Assembly: GCA_016647705.1 (NCBI GenBank)
Contig: CM028326.1
Coordinates: forward strand, 2,604,001 to 2,668,000
DNA length: 64,000 nucleotides
Reading direction: 5' to 3'
Source of the DNA: Eucommia ulmoides
Taxonomy: Eukaryota > Streptophyta > Magnoliopsida > Garryales > Eucommiaceae
Part shown: in pieces, positions 61,126 through 64,000 of the stretch
Layout of the letters: each line of letters opens with the position of its first letter
Position numbering within the stretch: the stretch's first letter is position 1
Notes under the pieces: generated by a model
Told to the model about the DNA's origin: nothing
The model's input: the letters and a program-made list of their open reading frames with translations, nothing else
The model's database searches: none
Position numbers and translations under genes: made by a program

Positions 61126-62417
61126 CTAGTTGTAGCCCACGCAATGCACGGGTTTAGAAAAAAAATAGAAATAAAATCATATTAAGTTTGTTTATAATAA
61201 TACGACATAATTGATTACTATTTGGATGCTAAATCAATAAGAATTATATTTTATTCCTCATGACGTTTGTATTTAATACTCTTAGTAAAATTGATTGAAT
61301 ACCTAAGTTTTTTGTAGCAAGACCCATTTCGAAAAAATATAACATAAATTAGAAGCCATAAAATATAAATGAACAAAATAAAAATCAAAAAATTATGGAA
61401 TGGAAAAATTAGTTTATTACCTTGGAGCCAAAATATCAACATAATGCATGTTTTTCAAGTTTTATAAAATTACTATAAGCTAATAGAGTGTATGGACATA
61501 TATTTTAAAGTTTTTTTTTTTTTTAATATACAAACTTAAAATTTTAGTCACTGTATTCTACGTCGATACAATAAATTTTTTTATGAATTCAAAATTATTA
61601 TACTACTTTCAAATAATTGCAACTTTCATATAAAAAGTTATAATAACTTTTGTGGCGTACGATAACTTTTAATTTTTGAGGGAATTATTGTTTTTTTTTT
61701 AAAAATCATTGCAAAAAGTGAATTAGATAAATAGTAAATCGTAACATTCAGATTAAAAAAAATATTTTTAATTTATGAAATGCTCATCAGGAATCCATTT
61801 TTTTTTAAATTATGAGAAAAAATACATTCATTTAAAATAAGATTAATGCTAAAATGGACTAATGGAGAAATGAATATTTTTTAGGGACCATCATTTTCAG
61901 ACCATATAATTAATCCCTTTGTTTGACTAAAAAATAATTTAATTATTTTAAAAAAATTCAATATTATGAATATATTTTTTTGTAAAAAATGAATGAAAGT
62001 TCGAATTGATAATAATAACGAAATAAAAATAAATAAATAAATAGAATTGTTGATTAAAAAATATTTTTATTTGAATGAAAATTAATTTGAGTTTTTAAAA
62101 AAAAAATCCAATATTATGAATATAATTTTTTTTAAAAAGATTGAAATTTTGAATTGATAATAAAAACAAAAAAAAATTATTAATAAAAAATAATTTATTT
62201 TATTATACAAATATATAAAAAAGTTGGAATTGAAAGCAATTTTCTATTCATTTTCAATGTTATTAATTTGAATTAAAAATAATTTTCTATTCGTTTAATA
62301 TTATTGCTAATGGAAGAGAAGATCTTAGCCATTGATTTAATAAAAGTGGAGAGATTGAAGAGATTAACCATATCTCATTCTAAATGTTTGTCTTCCACTT
62401 TTAATATTATAATAAGA
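61126..62417 (-). mobile_element. Non-autonomous Helitron with both ends
   Basis: On - it starts TCTTATTATAATATTAAAAG after an A (62418). It ends with a partly decayed hairpin (cccgtgc-att-gcgtggg), six bases, then CTAG at 61126, followed by T. This is the A/TC...CTRR/T insertion pattern of plant Helitrons. The 1,292-bp interior is AT-rich with no Rep/helicase frame. Confidence 0.78.
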
Positions 62418-62668
62418 TTTATACCGGTTATATTTTTCGAACCCAATATATATATATATATATATTTTATATAAATATACATATATACATGTCTATATGA
62501 ATCGTTACATATTACATGAATTAAACTTGATATATATGTTTTATTGTAATATTATATATATACACATACGTGCCTATACATATACATATGTCGTGCCTAT
62601 ACATATACATATGTGTGTGTGTGTGTGTGTATAAATGAAGAGTACCTGTCTGTTTCCGCCAAACTGAC

Positions 62669-62703
<35 letters not shown>

Positions 62704-63230
62704 GTTTTTTAGCCGAAGACAGGTATGCATATATATAACTTTAATGTGTGTGTGTGTGTGTATCCCACCGCCTCACCTTTTTCTTTTGTTTTTACCGGCA
62801 GCTTCAAGTCCACAATCCACATGTTCATTTTTATTTTTTTATTTTTTGGCAAATGCATGTCCAATTTTATTTTATATTTATCCTAATAAATTAGAATTTT
62901 TTTCAAATTACATTAATTTTCCCCGAATCTCTTTAAGATATCATTTAAGTCCAAAATTTAAAATTATTATTTTAAAAATGATAATTGATCCTTAAATTTT
63001 TTAAAATAAATATTAAATGATACAATGCACCATATTATTTTTTAAATATTTCAAAATGTTACTAAAAATTATGCACAAACAAAAGTCGGGTCTTACATTT
63101 ATGATTTTGTTTTGCTAGTTTTAAACATTTTAATATATTTTCGCGTCCTGTGTTAAATGTTTAAAATAAAATTACGTTTTAATTTTGTTCACTCATTTTT
63201 CAACTTTTCTTCTTCTTTTTGTAATAATCA
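62418..63230. repeat. AT-rich DNA with TA and TG microsatellites
   Basis: (TA)n occurs at about 62449-62465, tacatatacatatg repeats at 62565-62612, (TG)n at 62611-62629 and again at 62745-62760. A T-run lies at about 62686-62703. No gene is seen. Confidence 0.6.
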
Positions 63231-64000
63231 TTCATGCTACTATTTGTGAATATTCATGGCCGAAAAACTAGGATCACGAAAATAAACCATTGTGAAATCA
63301 ACAAAACATTCACCAATATAACCAAAAACAAGAAATTAAGATATTATAAAATCCTCTAAGATAAACAAAACAACTTATACGAATATTCATCAAACACCAG
63401 AACAAAATCTAAAACATTGACCAAAAAACAACCACAAAAATCAGTGAAGATTCATATCATTGATGAATAAACAACCAGATCTGTGTTTTTTTTTCTTGAA
63501 TATTCAAAATCAACAAAAACCAGTAAACATTCAAAAAAAAAAAAAAAAAGAGATTTGAAAATTCACCAAAAAACAAAAAAACATTCACTAAAAACAAGGA
63601 TATGAAATGAACATCCACCCACACCGAAAAAAATAACATTTAATCTGAGATCTGGAAATTTATGAGGAAAGTGTAAAAAAAATTAAAAATCAAAAATAAA
63701 ACTATGAGGTCGAAAGTGTAGTTAATGCTATTTACAACAAACCTAATGCCTACATGTGAATGGCGAACGACTACAGCGCTCCTGACAGCGATGGCGAACG
63801 GTGACGTTGGCGGTGATCGGAGGAGTTTCAACGACGAAGGGCGGCCGTATCGTGTGGGCAGTGGCGACGACGGTGGTGAACGGATGAAGCTCCGGTCACC
63901 GATTTCAATTTCGCCGATTTCGATTTCCATATCGCGTACCAGATCCAGATCTGAAGAGAGAGAGAGAGAAGGAGGAGGAGCACGGCCACAGGAGCGCGGA
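63231..64000. other. A-rich stretch and GC-rich right edge, gene not established
   Basis: 63231-63640 is A-rich with ttcac/caaaaac repeats. From 63740 the DNA becomes GC-rich with gcgatggcgaacgg-type repeats and ends in a (GA)n purine tract. On - this would read as a C/T-rich leader followed by an ATG at 63930 and a Ser/Pro-rich frame. It could be the start of a host gene or another transposon-borne leader; the window ends too soon to decide. Confidence 0.3.

Overview
The window is nuclear DNA of a flowering plant, most likely a eudicot. It is AT-rich, has many introns, and carries a glycoside hydrolase family 1 (GH1) gene relic, TIR-domain genes, an Au-type SINE tail, Helitrons, MULEs, a hAT element and LTR-element fossils. 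Most of it is transposon sequence of different ages. Only four reading units look intact: two genes inside one Mutator-like element and two copies of a short TIR-domain gene.

Region by region. (1) 705-13055 is an apparently complete 12.35 kb Mutator-like element (MULE) with a perfect 10-bp target duplication and terminal inverted repeats of about 3.4 kb. Each arm holds a mirrored cluster of eight short palindromes, a TATA box, a short 5' exon and an array of about 190-bp repeats that forms the first intron. The left arm drives a 754-aa transposase on +. The right arm drives a convergent five-exon gene for a 683-aa plant mobile domain (PMD) protein on -. The layout matches maize MuDR, with PMD in the place of mudrB. 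(2) 14519-26250 is a dead GH1 beta-glucosidase gene of 11 recognisable exons. Its sixth intron was swollen by a solo gypsy-type LTR (16054-19046) and a broken copia element (19136-24510). (3) 26540-36020 and 51135-57330 are two direct copies of one host segment. Each carries an intact two-exon TIR-only gene on - (198 aa). Each copy was later hit by a different insertion, and the other copy keeps the empty site. (4) 36020-51125, between the copies, is filled by Helitron-family DNA with two 3' ends, a small TIR element in the Helitron, a truncated MULE-type element and an LTR fragment. (5) 57331-64000 holds LTR fragments, one cleanly bounded 1.29 kb Helitron on -, microsatellites and unassigned AT-rich DNA.

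Functional reading. The MULE proteins would act on the element itself: the transposase on its ends, the PMD protein in a role not known from sequence. The TIR-only genes are the clearest working host genes. They keep the catalytic glutamate of NAD-cleaving plant TIR domains, and their differences are mainly synonymous. Everything rests on reading the sequence by eye; no database search or alignment program was run.
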